Shown: one piece after another, positions 1 to 7,518 of the stretch
Numbering within the stretch: position 1 is the stretch's first letter
Layout of the letters: every line of letters starts with the position of its first letter
Assembly: GCA_021324305.1 (NCBI GenBank)
Contig: JAJPJI010000033.1
Coordinates: 62,001 to 126,000, forward strand
Direction: 5' to 3'
Origin: Gammaproteobacteria bacterium
GTDB taxonomy: Bacteria > Pseudomonadota > Gammaproteobacteria > DSM-16500
Length of the DNA stretch: 64,000 nucleotides
Position numbers and translations under genes: made by a program
The notes under the pieces: generated by a model
What the model was told of the DNA's origin: nothing
The model's database searches: none
What the model saw: the letters and a program-made list of their open reading frames with translations, nothing else

Positions 1-317
1 CGCTCGTGACCATACAAGGCGGGAGCAATGAACGCCCACAACTGGTAAAGAAAGAAAGGCACGGTCAGGATCATGGAGGCCATAAAGGCAAGCTTGAACG
101 GCACAAAAAAAGGAGAAACAATTTGCGTGGCGATCAAATGTCCTTGGGGCAAAAACTTCAATAAAGGCAGTGCAAGCCAGGTATAAAGATTATTTGCAAA
201 ATATAACAGGACAGAAAAAACAGCAAAAAGAACAATCAATGAATACATCAATCGAGAACGCAATTCCGTCAGGAAATATACAGCATTTGACACGCTTGCC
301 GGACTATTACTGCTCAC
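1..317 (-). CDS. tatC: Sec-independent protein translocase subunit TatC (3' part cut by window edge)
   Basis: The N-terminal third of TatC, the polytopic membrane subunit that binds twin-arginine signal peptides. Reading leftward on the minus strand from a GTG at 317, the frame gives SSNSPASVSNAVYF and then LTELRSRLM, the conserved cytoplasmic TatC start. A hydrophobic segment follows, then PQGHLIATQIVSPFFVPFKL, typical of the first periplasmic loop, and a second membrane segment ending ALYGHE at the window edge. The frame stays open to base 1. It overlaps the end of tatB by 11 bases. A second GTG at 293 would remove eight residues, so the start is not certain. Last gene visible of a tatABC operon. 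Confidence 0.9.
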   Translation of the reverse strand, partial: MSSNSPASVSNAVYFLTELRSRLMYSLIVLFAVFSVLLYFANNLYTWLALPLLKFLPQGHLIATQIVSPFFVPFKLAFMASMILTVPFFLYQLWAFIAPALYGHE

Positions 318-507
318 TCTTCCGCTCATTGGGTTTCTCAACCGTATCAATAAAGCCATTCATTTCATCTTTCACCTTGGCAAACATTCGCCGCAGGGTT
401 TGCGCAAAACGTCCCAGGGTAAAGGCGACATCTGGTAACTGCTCCGGCTTGATCACCAGCAATGCGATCAATAAAATGACAACAACTTCACTGATACTGA
501 AATTCAC
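307..507 (-). CDS. tatB: Sec-independent protein translocase subunit TatB
   Basis: 66-residue TatB, the single-span partner of TatC in the twin-arginine receptor complex. It begins with a short periplasmic N-terminus, one membrane helix (about residues 5-20), then the hinge and amphipathic helix KPEQLPDVAFTLGRFAQTL seen across the TatA/B family, and a charged tail. The start is GTG at 507, which overlaps the tatA stop in the sequence GTGA, so the two genes are translationally coupled. At 66 residues it is much shorter than E. coli TatB (171), because the long C-terminal tail is missing. A second TatA is the main alternative, but the E at residue 7 and the position between tatA and tatC favour TatB. 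Confidence 0.85.
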   Translation of the reverse strand: MNFSISEVVVILLIALLVIKPEQLPDVAFTLGRFAQTLRRMFAKVKDEMNGFIDTVEKPNERKSEQ

Positions 508-671
508 TGTTTGCTTCCTTCCTTCTCATCCTGATCTTCCTGCAAACCTTTACGAAAGCTTCGAATGGCAACCGCCAGGTCATTGCCAATATCACGCAAT
601 CGCTGTGTACCAAAAACCATCATGAGAATCAGGAAAATCAGCAGTAACGAGCCAAAGTTTCGAAAACCCAT
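504..671 (-). CDS. tatA: Sec-independent protein translocase subunit TatA
   Basis: 55-residue TatA, which oligomerises to form the translocation passage for folded proteins. The translation starts MGFRNFGSLLLIFLILMMVF (one membrane helix), then FGTQRLRDIGNDLAVAIRSF, matching the TatA hinge FG and the amphipathic helix, and ends in an acidic and basic tail. The ATG is at 671. Its TGA overlaps the GTG of tatB. The gene is first of the tat genes in the minus-strand run, 14 bases after the DUF2909 gene. Length is at the short end for the family. It is too short to be found by a 60-residue ORF cut-off but is clearly real from its order and motifs. Confidence 0.9.
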   Translation of the reverse strand: MGFRNFGSLLLIFLILMMVFGTQRLRDIGNDLAVAIRSFRKGLQEDQDEKEGSKQ

Positions 672-685
672 AGTTCATCTCCTCG

Positions 686-895
686 CTAGGGTTGATGCGG
701 AGTAATCCACCCCATAGCATAAGCCAACATCAGAATTAAAAATAACAGCAGCGACAACAATATTCGCCACGTCAGCGCTTTCACGCTCCGGTTTGAACTC
801 TTCTTATCATGAACAAGAAAGTATAAAGCACTTCCCAATGAAAAAAAGATAAAACCCAGCAATATGATAAGAATCGCCTTGATAATTATTGTCAT
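686..895 (-). CDS. DUF2909 family twin-transmembrane protein
   Basis: A 69-residue membrane protein with two hydrophobic helices (about residues 3-26 and 44-62) separated by a basic loop, HDKKSSNRSVKALTWRI, and a tail MGWITPHQP. This matches my knowledge of the DUF2909 family, small proteins of unknown role normally found with cytochrome c oxidase assembly genes between coxC and SURF1. The ATG at 895 follows a TAGGA about nine bases upstream; a GTG at 898 is possible. Here the gene is divergent from SURF1 and runs into the tat operon, so its orientation is reversed compared with the usual gene order. Function unknown, probably oxidase assembly. Confidence 0.75.
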   Translation of the reverse strand: MTIIIKAILIILLGFIFFSLGSALYFLVHDKKSSNRSVKALTWRILLSLLLFLILMLAYAMGWITPHQP

Positions 896-991
896 CACAC
901 TACAATCCTACAATAAATTGTCCTGCACGGCTGTCTCTGTATAAAAAATGCATAAACGCCAGCAGCAGCACGGCGCATAGTATATTCACAT

Positions 992-1720
992 ATGACCAGG
1001 AATGCACCTAAAATGCCATTCAAGATACAAAACTGGAAGCTCTCCCTGTTGGCACTCCTCTTTATTTGCATATTCACCAGTTTGGGATTCTGGCAGTTAT
1101 CGCGTGCCAATCAAAAAAAGCTGCTGCTTGCTTCCTTTACTGAACGAACCATGCGTACTCCGCTGACCGTGCAGGATATCAATCATCCGGGTGACTGGCG
1201 GTTTTATCAGGCCCGGCTTGAAGGCTCATTTGATAATGCCCACACCATGCTGCTGGACAACAAAATTTACCAGGGGATGATTGGCTATGAAGTGTACACA
1301 CCATTTAAAGCATCCGGCATGGATACTCCCATTATGGTTGACAGAGGATTTATCCCCATTGGCAAGAGCCGCAAGGACTTGCCTGTCATCAAGAACATTA
1401 CCGGAAATATTACGATAACCGGCATGTTGAACTTGCCACCCACTTATGTCGCCCTGGGACAAATCTATGAAGCGCCCTCCATACGCTGGCCGCTGCGCAT
1501 CGAGTACGTTAATCTTTCAGAATTCCCGAAATTTCTAGGCTATAGTGTCTATCCTTACGTGTTAAATATCGAAGCAAGCGACTCGTCGGCATACGAAGTC
1601 AGATGGCAGCCTGTCACGATGAGCCCCGAGAAACACACCGCTTACGCAGTACAATGGTTTGCTTTGGCGCTCACCTTATTGATATTATTTGTCGCTCTAA
1701 ATCGTAAGCCTAAAGTATAG
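992..1720 (+). CDS. SURF1 family cytochrome oxidase biogenesis protein
   Basis: 242-residue SURF1/Shy1 homologue, an inner-membrane factor for haem A insertion into subunit I of aa3-type oxidase. It shows the family architecture: N-terminal membrane helix (about 18-38) followed by FWQLSRANQKK, a periplasmic domain with MLLDNKIYQGMIGYEVYTPF and VDRGFIP, and a C-terminal helix after HTAYAVQWFALA. The ATG at 992 is chosen, with ATG 1013 as an alternative. It leads a plus-strand run with COX15, CyoE and SCO, the standard accessory set for oxidase assembly, but the oxidase subunit genes are not in the window. Confidence 0.93.
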   Translation: MTRNAPKMPFKIQNWKLSLLALLFICIFTSLGFWQLSRANQKKLLLASFTERTMRTPLTVQDINHPGDWRFYQARLEGSFDNAHTMLLDNKIYQGMIGYEVYTPFKASGMDTPIMVDRGFIPIGKSRKDLPVIKNITGNITITGMLNLPPTYVALGQIYEAPSIRWPLRIEYVNLSEFPKFLGYSVYPYVLNIEASDSSAYEVRWQPVTMSPEKHTAYAVQWFALALTLLILFVALNRKPKV

Positions 1721-1849
1721 TTGCACGATAACACCAACTTACTTGTAACCTGATGCGTCTGGTTAATTAAAATCATTGAGGATTCATCACAGATGAAGAC
1801 CTGAAAGCTTCGTCAGAACCATTATAACTATCTTAATGAGGATACACTT

Positions 1850-2848
1850 TTGGCAAACAACTGGTTTATTTCTCCAAAATACCGTCAAGGCTCAAAACTT
1901 GCGCTCTTTACTTTCGCGCTGGCATTTGTGGTCATTATTCTTGGCGCCTATACTCGTCTTACCGATGCAGGATTGTCATGCCCTGACTGGCCGCACTGCT
2001 ACGGTTATATCACTGCACCTCACACCACGTCGCAATTGCAGGGTGCCGCCCAACTATACCCACAGGCACCTGTGGATATAAAAAAAGCCTGGACTGAAAT
2101 GACACATCGTTATTTTGCCGGAACCGAAGGTATACTGATTCTCATTCTGTCACTCTCCATTCTTTTTGCCCGCAAAGCGAAAGACCTGAAATCTACCGGT
2201 ATCGCCATCGCACTCATGGCATTGCTTTGCATTCAGGTAATGCTGGGCATGCTGACCGTTACAGAAAAGCTCAAGCCTGTCATTGTTCTTTCACACTTGC
2301 TGACAGGGATATCCATCCTGAGCATGTTATGGTGGGCTTATCTGGACATACATCTGCGTGATGACAGCCTGCTTGACAGGAAATCCGGTCCACGCATCCT
2401 GCCATGGATCTGGCCTGCATTGATTATCGTTGCCCTGCAAATCACCCTCGGAGGCTGGGTCAGCACTCACTATGCCGGACTCGCCTGTGTTGATTTTCCC
2501 TATTGCAATGGACAGCTTTTACCAGCCATGCAATGGAACAATCTCAATGGAGACCTTGTTACCATTCACATGCTGCACAGGATTGGCGCATTGGTCACAG
2601 CGACATACCTGGCCATCATGGCGCTATTCCTGTTCAGACACCCGCTGTTTCGCAGAACAGCAGTGATCATTCTTGCCCTGATTGCATTACAGATCACGCT
2701 TGGGATTCTCAACATTGTATGGCTAAGACCAGTCTGGATAGCCCTGATACATCAGGCTGTCGCAATCCTCCTGCTGCTCACTGTCATTACTTCTCTTGTC
2801 AAAGCATCTTTTATTACAGGAAATCGCCATGAACTCCGGACTGCGTGA
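1850..2848 (+). CDS. ctaA: Haem A synthase, COX15/CtaA family
   Basis: 332-residue polytopic inner-membrane enzyme that oxidises the C8 methyl of haem O to make haem A. About eight membrane helices are visible. The four haem-ligand histidine contexts are present: EMTHRYFAGTEG, LSHLLTG, MLHRIGAL and IHQAVAILL, along with the CPDWPHCYG cysteine pair and the second-half repeat CVDFPYCNG. The start is TTG at 1850, preceded by GAGGA at a good distance. Its end overlaps cyoE by 20 bases, so the two enzymes acting in sequence on haem are coupled. Gene length agrees with the proteobacterial type. Confidence 0.93.
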   Translation: MANNWFISPKYRQGSKLALFTFALAFVVIILGAYTRLTDAGLSCPDWPHCYGYITAPHTTSQLQGAAQLYPQAPVDIKKAWTEMTHRYFAGTEGILILILSLSILFARKAKDLKSTGIAIALMALLCIQVMLGMLTVTEKLKPVIVLSHLLTGISILSMLWWAYLDIHLRDDSLLDRKSGPRILPWIWPALIIVALQITLGGWVSTHYAGLACVDFPYCNGQLLPAMQWNNLNGDLVTIHMLHRIGALVTATYLAIMALFLFRHPLFRRTAVIILALIALQITLGILNIVWLRPVWIALIHQAVAILLLLTVITSLVKASFITGNRHELRTA

Positions 2849-3701
2849 CTACCTGGTACTTTGCAAACCCCGCGTGGTACTGTTAATGCTGCTGACCACA
2901 TGGGCTGGGATGTACCTTGGAGCAGCAAGCCCTATCCCCTGGTGGCTCTGGGTGAATGCGACTGTCGGTATCGCCTTAATGTCAGGCTCGGCAGCCACAT
3001 TGAATCACATTATTGATCATCGTATTGATGCCGTCATGGACAGAACCAAAAATCGTCCACTGGCCAGCGGAAAGCTCACGCTCAACGCAGCCTGGACGTT
3101 TGCAGGCATTCAGGGCGTGATTGGATTCATTATCCTTTATCTTGGCGTCAATACACTGACAGCATACCTGACCCTGCTGGCTGCTATTGGTTATTCTGCT
3201 GTGTATTCGATTTATCTCAAGCGCGCCACTTCACAAAACATTGTCATTGGCGGTCTTTCAGGCGCAATGCCGCCATTGCTCGGATGGACAGCTGTCACCG
3301 GCAAACTTGATCCGCAAGCCTGGCTGCTGGTGTTGATTATTTTCACCTGGACACCCGCGCATTTCTGGGCGCTTTGCATACACCGCTATCACGAATACAA
3401 AAAAACACCTATCCCCATGCTTCCCGTCACACACGGCATCTCATTTACAAAATTGAACATTGTACTTTATAGCCTGCTGACAATTGCATGCAGCCTGCTT
3501 CCTTACGCAATAGGCATGAGCGGCAAATTATATTTCATCTCTGTCTTGCTGCTCGACGCAGGCTTGATTGGTTACGCGCTAAAGCTGCAATTCGCAAAAA
3601 CTGATAACCGAATTGCCCTCAAAACCTTTCAGTATTCACTGGTGTATCTGACAGGATTGTTTTTGGCTATATTACTCGACCATCATTTACTGATTAACTG
3701 A
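2829..3701 (+). CDS. cyoE: Protohaem IX farnesyltransferase (haem O synthase)
   Basis: 290-residue UbiA-superfamily prenyltransferase that adds farnesyl to haem B to form haem O. The Asp-rich prenyl-diphosphate site reads NHIIDHRIDAVMDRTKNRPL near residues 56-75, and the second conserved loop YHEYKKTPIPMLP lies near residue 190. Multiple membrane helices are predicted. The ATG at 2829 has AGGAAA upstream and overlaps the end of ctaA; a TTG 33 bases earlier is open but lacks a ribosome site. It works just before CtaA in haem A synthesis. A perfect 13-base inverted repeat begins at its stop codon. Also called CtaB. Confidence 0.95.
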   Translation: MNSGLRDYLVLCKPRVVLLMLLTTWAGMYLGAASPIPWWLWVNATVGIALMSGSAATLNHIIDHRIDAVMDRTKNRPLASGKLTLNAAWTFAGIQGVIGFIILYLGVNTLTAYLTLLAAIGYSAVYSIYLKRATSQNIVIGGLSGAMPPLLGWTAVTGKLDPQAWLLVLIIFTWTPAHFWALCIHRYHEYKKTPIPMLPVTHGISFTKLNIVLYSLLTIACSLLPYAIGMSGKLYFISVLLLDAGLIGYALKLQFAKTDNRIALKTFQYSLVYLTGLFLAILLDHHLLIN

Positions 3702-3730
3702 ATTCAGATCCGGCAAAGGATCTGAATTCA
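3699..3730. other. Perfect 13-bp inverted repeat between cyoE and the SCO gene
   Basis: Arms TGAATTCAGATCC (3699-3711) and GGATCTGAATTCA (3718-3730) pair perfectly around the loop GGCAAA. The left arm includes the cyoE stop codon. No run of T follows, so it is not a classical intrinsic terminator; a processing or stability hairpin that sets SCO expression against cyoE is an inference. Confidence 0.6.
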
Positions 3731-3774
3731 CCTGGCTGCATACTGACAGACAGCCATTTCAGAGGAACCAAGAT

Positions 3775-4410
3775 ATGCAAAACACACAAACGATCTCAAC
3801 CAATAAAATAATCGTATTTATTGTCTTCATCTGCGCCGCGCTCATGACGTCATTATTTGTGTATCACTTGCGTCACAAGCCTGCGCCGCAGCAAGCTCTC
3901 TCGCCAGAGATCGGCATCATGTTTTCCAACCCGCGCGATATCAAATCGTTTGAACTGATTCGAGCCGACAACCAGAAATTCACACAGAAGGATTTCTACA
4001 ATCACTGGACATTATTGTTTTTTGGGTTTACTCATTGTTCCAGCGTCTGTCCTGCCACGCTGGATGTCATGAAACGTGTTTATGAAAAATTACATGCAAA
4101 ATATCCTGATCTCCAGGTTATACTGGTATCCGTCGATCCGGACCGCGACACACCCGAAGCGTTAGCCAAATACACTCACTCTTACAATTCAGATTTTATT
4201 GGCGTGACAGGCAAAATCCAGGAATTGAGAAAATTACAAAGCCAGCTAGGAATTTTTTCGGCCAGGGACAATTCAACTGGCAATGATTATCAAGTACAGC
4301 ACACATCGTCCATCATGTTGATAAATCCGCAAGGCAAGTGGGCAGGATTATTCAAATTTGGGCTGAATCCGGAACAGCTGGCGAAAGGATTTGAAGATAG
4401 TGCCAGCTAG
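3775..4410 (+). CDS. SCO1/SenC/PrrC family copper chaperone for cytochrome oxidase
   Basis: 211-residue thioredoxin-fold protein anchored by one N-terminal membrane helix (about residues 11-30). The copper-binding pair is present in FTHCSSVCPATL (CxxxC) and the third ligand in the later HTSSIMLINPQG; SVDPDRDTPE is the family loop. Such proteins deliver copper to the CuA centre of oxidase subunit II. It is the last gene of the SURF1-COX15-cyoE run, separated from cyoE by 73 bases that contain the hairpin at 3699-3730. The start ATG at 3775 has GAGGAACCAAG upstream. Confidence 0.93.
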   Translation: MQNTQTISTNKIIVFIVFICAALMTSLFVYHLRHKPAPQQALSPEIGIMFSNPRDIKSFELIRADNQKFTQKDFYNHWTLLFFGFTHCSSVCPATLDVMKRVYEKLHAKYPDLQVILVSVDPDRDTPEALAKYTHSYNSDFIGVTGKIQELRKLQSQLGIFSARDNSTGNDYQVQHTSSIMLINPQGKWAGLFKFGLNPEQLAKGFEDSAS

Positions 4411-4415
4411 CAAGT

Positions 4416-4448
4416 CCCTCTCCTGCACAAAAAAATGTGGCGGAGAGG
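4416..4448. terminator. Stem-loop between convergent genes (probable terminator, no T-tract)
   Basis: CCTCTCC (4417-4423) pairs with GGAGAGG (4442-4448), and an inner CACA/TGTG (4426-4429 / 4436-4439) extends the stem around a run of A. It lies after the SCO stop at 4410 and before the stop of the convergent gene at 4488, where a two-sided terminator is expected. Neither strand has a strong T-tract, so the call is moderate. Confidence 0.4.
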
Positions 4449-4487
4449 AAACTTTCAAATAAAAGCCGTGAATGATTATCAGATTGC

Positions 4488-4994
4488 TTATAATGCGTCA
4501 TTAACACCATATGTGGTTACATTTTCCTGCTTTCTCGCTCTGGCCATTTCAACGGCTCCCTGTGTCAGCGATTTCATCGCCTGCATGTCAAAGTGATACG
4601 GAGGAAAGATTGGACCGTAACCAGACGTGACGCCCCTGTAGGTCGCAGCTACCAGACCTTGTCTCTTGCGAACAATTTCAGTCTCATTGATTGCCAAATA
4701 TTCACAAATAGCCTGCATCAATCGGTAGCGCAATTTAATACTGGAGCCCAGGTCACTCTCCGGATTATAGATGTCATCGTAGACTCTCAGTAATAAATCG
4801 TCTTCATCCTGGCCAAAGGCATTAACAACATCGCTTTTGTAATCATCGGCCCGTTTACGGCCTTTCGCGCCGCTTGAAGAAAATATACCGCCAATGGTTT
4901 CAAAAAAACCTTCTGCCGCTTTGTTATCCTCAGCAAGGTAAACATTTTCAATCTTGTTAATTAGAGTGTCTTTTAGTGATCTTCCGCCTAGCAT
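4488..4994 (-). CDS. Hypothetical protein, 168 residues
   Basis: A soluble-looking 168-residue protein that I do not recognise. It begins MLGGRSLKDTLINKIENVY, has a glycine/serine stretch (GGIFSSSGAKGRKR, about residues 35-48), an acidic middle (DEDDLLLRVYDDIYNPESD) and a C-terminus with GYGPIFPPYHFDMQAM. No signal peptide or membrane helix is evident. Coding is supported by the full-length open frame, an excellent ribosome site (GAGGAGTTAAC before the ATG at 4994) and its convergent placement. It is solitary between the SCO gene and psd. A lineage-specific protein, possibly secreted into hosts, is a guess only. Confidence 0.7.
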   Translation of the reverse strand: MLGGRSLKDTLINKIENVYLAEDNKAAEGFFETIGGIFSSSGAKGRKRADDYKSDVVNAFGQDEDDLLLRVYDDIYNPESDLGSSIKLRYRLMQAICEYLAINETEIVRKRQGLVAATYRGVTSGYGPIFPPYHFDMQAMKSLTQGAVEMARARKQENVTTYGVNDAL

Positions 4995-5175
4995 GTTAAC
5001 TCCTCATATATCAATTAATAAACAGCCTATTTGTGATAATATTTGGCCACATTCTTAAAACGGGTCAAAATTCTATCATCTTAGTTCGCAAATGTGAACC
5101 TCCAGTGTGTTACTTCAACTGGGTAGGTGTATCCTCCCGTTCTTACGCTATAATGCCGCCACTTGGTTTTATTGA

Positions 5176-6033
5176 ATGGTCACTGGTATGCCTGAAAAAA
5201 TTTCCGTCTATCTTCAATATCTTGTCCCGCAACACATGTTGACTGTCCTGATGGGACGACTAGCCGAGATCCGCACCCCATGGCTCAAAAATTGGATGAT
5301 AAGACGATTTATACGGAAATATCATGTCGACATGTCAGCCGCACAACAGGAAACACCAGAGGCTTACCCTACGTTTAACAGCTTTTTTATACGCCAGATA
5401 AAGCCTTCCTTACGGCCAATCGCCAATCTGAAGGATGATATTGCCTGCCCTGTCGATGGGACAGTTGCTCAAATAGGATCCATCAATAAAAACCAGCTTC
5501 TTCAGGCAAAAAATTTTTATTTTGATCTGGAATCACTGTTGGGGGGAGATACACAACTTGCTCAGACGTTTTATGATGGCTCATTTGCCACCCTCTACCT
5601 GGCGCCGCACAATTATCATCGTATTCACATGCCCCTGTCTGGCATCCTGGAAAAGTCCATTTATATCCCCGGTAAACTGTTTTCAGTCAATCGCATGACA
5701 TCTGACCTCATTCCCGGCCTCTATAGCCGCAACGAGCGGCTGGTCACGCTCTTCAACACTGAGGCAGGGCCCATGGCTGTCATTCTGGTTGGCGCCATGA
5801 TTGTAGGCGGCATTCAGACTGTCTGGATGGACCATGCTGTCCGCGTAAATTCAGCCACAGATATCTCACCCGACCGCACAATCACACTGAAAACCGGCGA
5901 TGAACTCGGTTTTTTCAAATTGGGATCAACGGTCATCCTTTTGTTCGCAAAAGACAAAATTACGTGGAACCCCAGATTAGGCACAGATTCCACGATCCAA
6001 TTTGGTCAATTAATAGGAAATATCGTTAGATAA
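5176..6033 (+). CDS. psd: Phosphatidylserine decarboxylase proenzyme
   Basis: 285-residue Psd, which makes phosphatidylethanolamine and cleaves itself to form a pyruvoyl cofactor. The processing motif LGST is seen in FFKLGSTVILLF, with the serine at about residue 251. Other family marks are PTFNSFFIR, CPVDGTVAQIG, and APHNYHRIHMPLSG with the catalytic histidines. Length agrees with the short gammaproteobacterial form. The ATG at 5176 is used; ATG at 5188 is a close alternative. It is a single gene between an unknown protein and a small membrane protein. Confidence 0.95.
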   Translation: MVTGMPEKISVYLQYLVPQHMLTVLMGRLAEIRTPWLKNWMIRRFIRKYHVDMSAAQQETPEAYPTFNSFFIRQIKPSLRPIANLKDDIACPVDGTVAQIGSINKNQLLQAKNFYFDLESLLGGDTQLAQTFYDGSFATLYLAPHNYHRIHMPLSGILEKSIYIPGKLFSVNRMTSDLIPGLYSRNERLVTLFNTEAGPMAVILVGAMIVGGIQTVWMDHAVRVNSATDISPDRTITLKTGDELGFFKLGSTVILLFAKDKITWNPRLGTDSTIQFGQLIGNIVR

Positions 6034-6040
6034 GGCCGAA

Positions 6041-6071
6041 GTTAAGCCTGCCTTAAGAATACCCTTATAGA
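6041..6071 (+). promoter_or_regulatory. PmrA-box-like direct repeat with -10 element
   Basis: GTTAAG (6041-6046), five bases, CTTAAG (6052-6057). This fits the PmrA binding consensus YTTAAK-N5-YTTAAK except for the first G. A possible -10 TATAGA lies at 6066-6071, nine bases after the second half-site, and the next gene starts at 6126. PmrAB controls Dot/Icm genes and effectors in Legionella and Coxiella. Some TTAA-N7-TTAA matches are expected by chance in 64 kb, so position is the main support. Confidence 0.45.
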
Positions 6072-6125
6072 ATCAAACTAGCGAAGTTGTAGAATGCAAT
6101 CAGGAAATAACAGAGCATTAAACAC

Positions 6126-6428
6126 ATGAAAAAATGCGTGCTATCAGTCAGTCTTGTTACCTTCATCACACTGTTTGTTGTGTTTTATGCTGTCTATTAT
6201 CTCCTGCTCCAGGACAACTTCCTGCACTGCTCGATATCGTCCATTATCACAATGTCACACCATCTTGATCACAAAAGACATTTAATTGTGCCTGGTTTGT
6301 TGCCAATATATATCGCTTCGGTAATTTTTGGCGCAGCTACCTTGGGTATTTACATAGGATCATCCATACAGCAATATATTATTCGGTGCTCGAAAAAACC
6401 CATTATCGCTCCCAAAAAAGCATTTTGA
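6126..6428 (+). CDS. Small two-span membrane protein, hypothetical
   Basis: A 100-residue protein with two predicted membrane helices (about residues 7-29 and 55-80), a histidine-rich loop TMSHHLDHKRHLIVP between them, and a basic tail CSKKPIIAPKKAF. I recognise no family. The ATG at 6126 lacks a convincing ribosome site, so the gene call is moderate. Its support is the intact frame, regular membrane topology and an upstream PmrA-box-like element with a -10 sequence. If PmrA-controlled it could be an envelope-remodelling or secreted membrane protein; that is inference. Confidence 0.5.
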   Translation: MKKCVLSVSLVTFITLFVVFYAVYYLLLQDNFLHCSISSIITMSHHLDHKRHLIVPGLLPIYIASVIFGAATLGIYIGSSIQQYIIRCSKKPIIAPKKAF

Positions 6429-6579
6429 GATAATTGCCATTATCCATGTAAGCCTTTTACTATAGGCAACGTAGGAAAATCTCCACAAAATTGAGTCTTC
6501 ACTCATCTCAACTTATTGATTAATAAAAAAATAACCCCATTGCAATAATCATGTTCCAGCTTAACTGTTGATAAAATCA

Positions 6580-6609
6580 TTGAGCCTTGAGAAAACGATT
6601 TGCTAATCT
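6580..6609 (+). promoter_or_regulatory. Sigma70-like promoter of the RsmY/Z-like sRNA
   Basis: -35 TTGAGC (6580-6585), 18-base spacer, -10 TAATCT (6604-6609) preceded by the extended element TGC (6601-6603). The predicted transcription start is near 6616, just before the first GGA motif of the RNA. Confidence 0.5.
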
Positions 6610-6615
6610 AGAAAT

Positions 6616-6756
6616 TGTTCAGGGATGAAATCAAGGACAGGCATCACGGAATTGAAGCATCTTCACGGATGACACCGCCAAGGATTTTGGCAGATTGGGC
6701 CAGGAAGCCTGGGTAGGCAAAAAGGGGCAGCTTAAGGATTAAGCTGCCCCTTTTGG
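6616..6756 (+). ncRNA. RsmY/RsmZ (CsrB-family) CsrA-sequestering small RNA
   Basis: About 140 bases without an ORF hold seven GGA motifs (at 6623, 6635, 6648, 6667, 6682, 6703 and 6736), several in small hairpin loops: GCCAA-GGAT-TTTGGC at 6677-6690, TCA-CGGA-TGA at 6663-6672, GGC-CAGGAA-GCC at 6698-6709, and an AGGA loop inside the terminator stem at 6724-6750. Repeated AGGA/GGA in loops ending at an intrinsic terminator is the hallmark of RsmY/RsmZ RNAs, which titrate the translational repressor CsrA. In Legionella these RNAs sit below the LetAS two-component system. A LetA/GacA site was not found convincingly. Ends are estimated from the promoter and terminator. Confidence 0.75.
6719..6755. 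terminator. Bidirectional Rho-independent terminator
   Basis: GGGGCAGCTTA (6724-6734) and TAAGCTGCCCC (6740-6750) form a perfect 11-bp stem with loop AGGAT. A-run 6719-6723 and T-run 6751-6754 flank it, so it can end both the plus-strand small RNA and the minus-strand ppa transcript. The loop itself carries a GGA motif. Confidence 0.9.
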
Positions 6757-6775
6757 CTTTCTGAGTTCTCACACA

Positions 6776-7315
6776 TTACGCAACTGTTTTCTCTTGGTAT
6801 CGTTTAACGCTGGCTAATATTTCACTTCTGGCCGATTCTACATTTTCCCAGCCATCCACTTTAACCCATTTGCCTTTTTCGAGGTCTTTATAATGGGTGA
6901 AGAAATGTTCAATCGCATCGAGAAGTTCCTTGCCCAGGTCTGTCGGCTTGGAGACATGCTGATATCTGGTCGTCAACTTGTCTACCGGCACAGCCAGGAT
7001 TTTTGCATCTTTACCAGATTCATCTGTCATGCGCAGCATGCCAATGGGTCGGCAGCGGATAACCGCACCAGGGACAAGTGAAAAAGGTGAAACAACCAGC
7101 ACATCCACTGGATCACCATCTTCAGACAAGGTATGAGGAACAAAACCATACTCGCAAGGATAAAACATGGCGGTCCCGAGAAATCGATCCACCATTACCA
7201 TACCGCTTTCCTTATCAACTTCATATTTGATAGGGCTACTGTGTGACGGTATTTCAATAACAACATTAATATCATCTGGAACCTGTTTGCCGGCCTGGAG
7301 ATTCTCTAAACCCAT
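6776..7315 (-). CDS. ppa: Inorganic pyrophosphatase, family I
   Basis: 179-residue soluble pyrophosphatase that hydrolyses PPi and drives biosynthesis. Catalytic metal-binding aspartates are in [27 protein letters not shown] and [13 protein letters not shown] are conserved family blocks, and the C-terminal part has [20 protein letters not shown]. Length matches E. coli Ppa (176). The ATG at 7315 has AGAGGATG upstream. Transcript end is the bidirectional terminator at 6719-6755, shared with the convergent small RNA. Confidence 0.96.
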   Translation of the reverse strand: MGLENLQAGKQVPDDINVVIEIPSHSSPIKYEVDKESGMVMVDRFLGTAMFYPCEYGFVPHTLSEDGDPVDVLVVSPFSLVPGAVIRCRPIGMLRMTDESGKDAKILAVPVDKLTTRYQHVSKPTDLGKELLDAIEHFFTHYKDLEKGKWVKVDGWENVESARSEILASVKRYQEKTVA

Positions 7316-7518
7316 AAAACATCCTCTTCTAATCTTAAGATAGTGCGCCTAGTGTACTTTCCATCAGCAATTTTGCAAGTCACAGCACAATATTTTACAC
7401 TAGACGCCATGATTGACACTGATACGATATGACCCTGATATCCGATCGCAAAGAACCGCCATCAAAGACGGGTAAGCTCGACAGCTCAATAGCACCTAAA
7501 CAAATTTTGGGAGCCACC

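Noticed and set aside
6447-6464. TGTAAG-N6 sequence as a GacA/LetA site for the small RNA
   Set aside because: The second half (ACTATA) does not match CTTACA and the site is about 130 bases upstream of the -35.
7429-7518. N-terminal extension of the HIT protein
   Set aside because: The extension has no family similarity, and GGGAG precedes the internal ATG at 7519 that begins the conserved domain.
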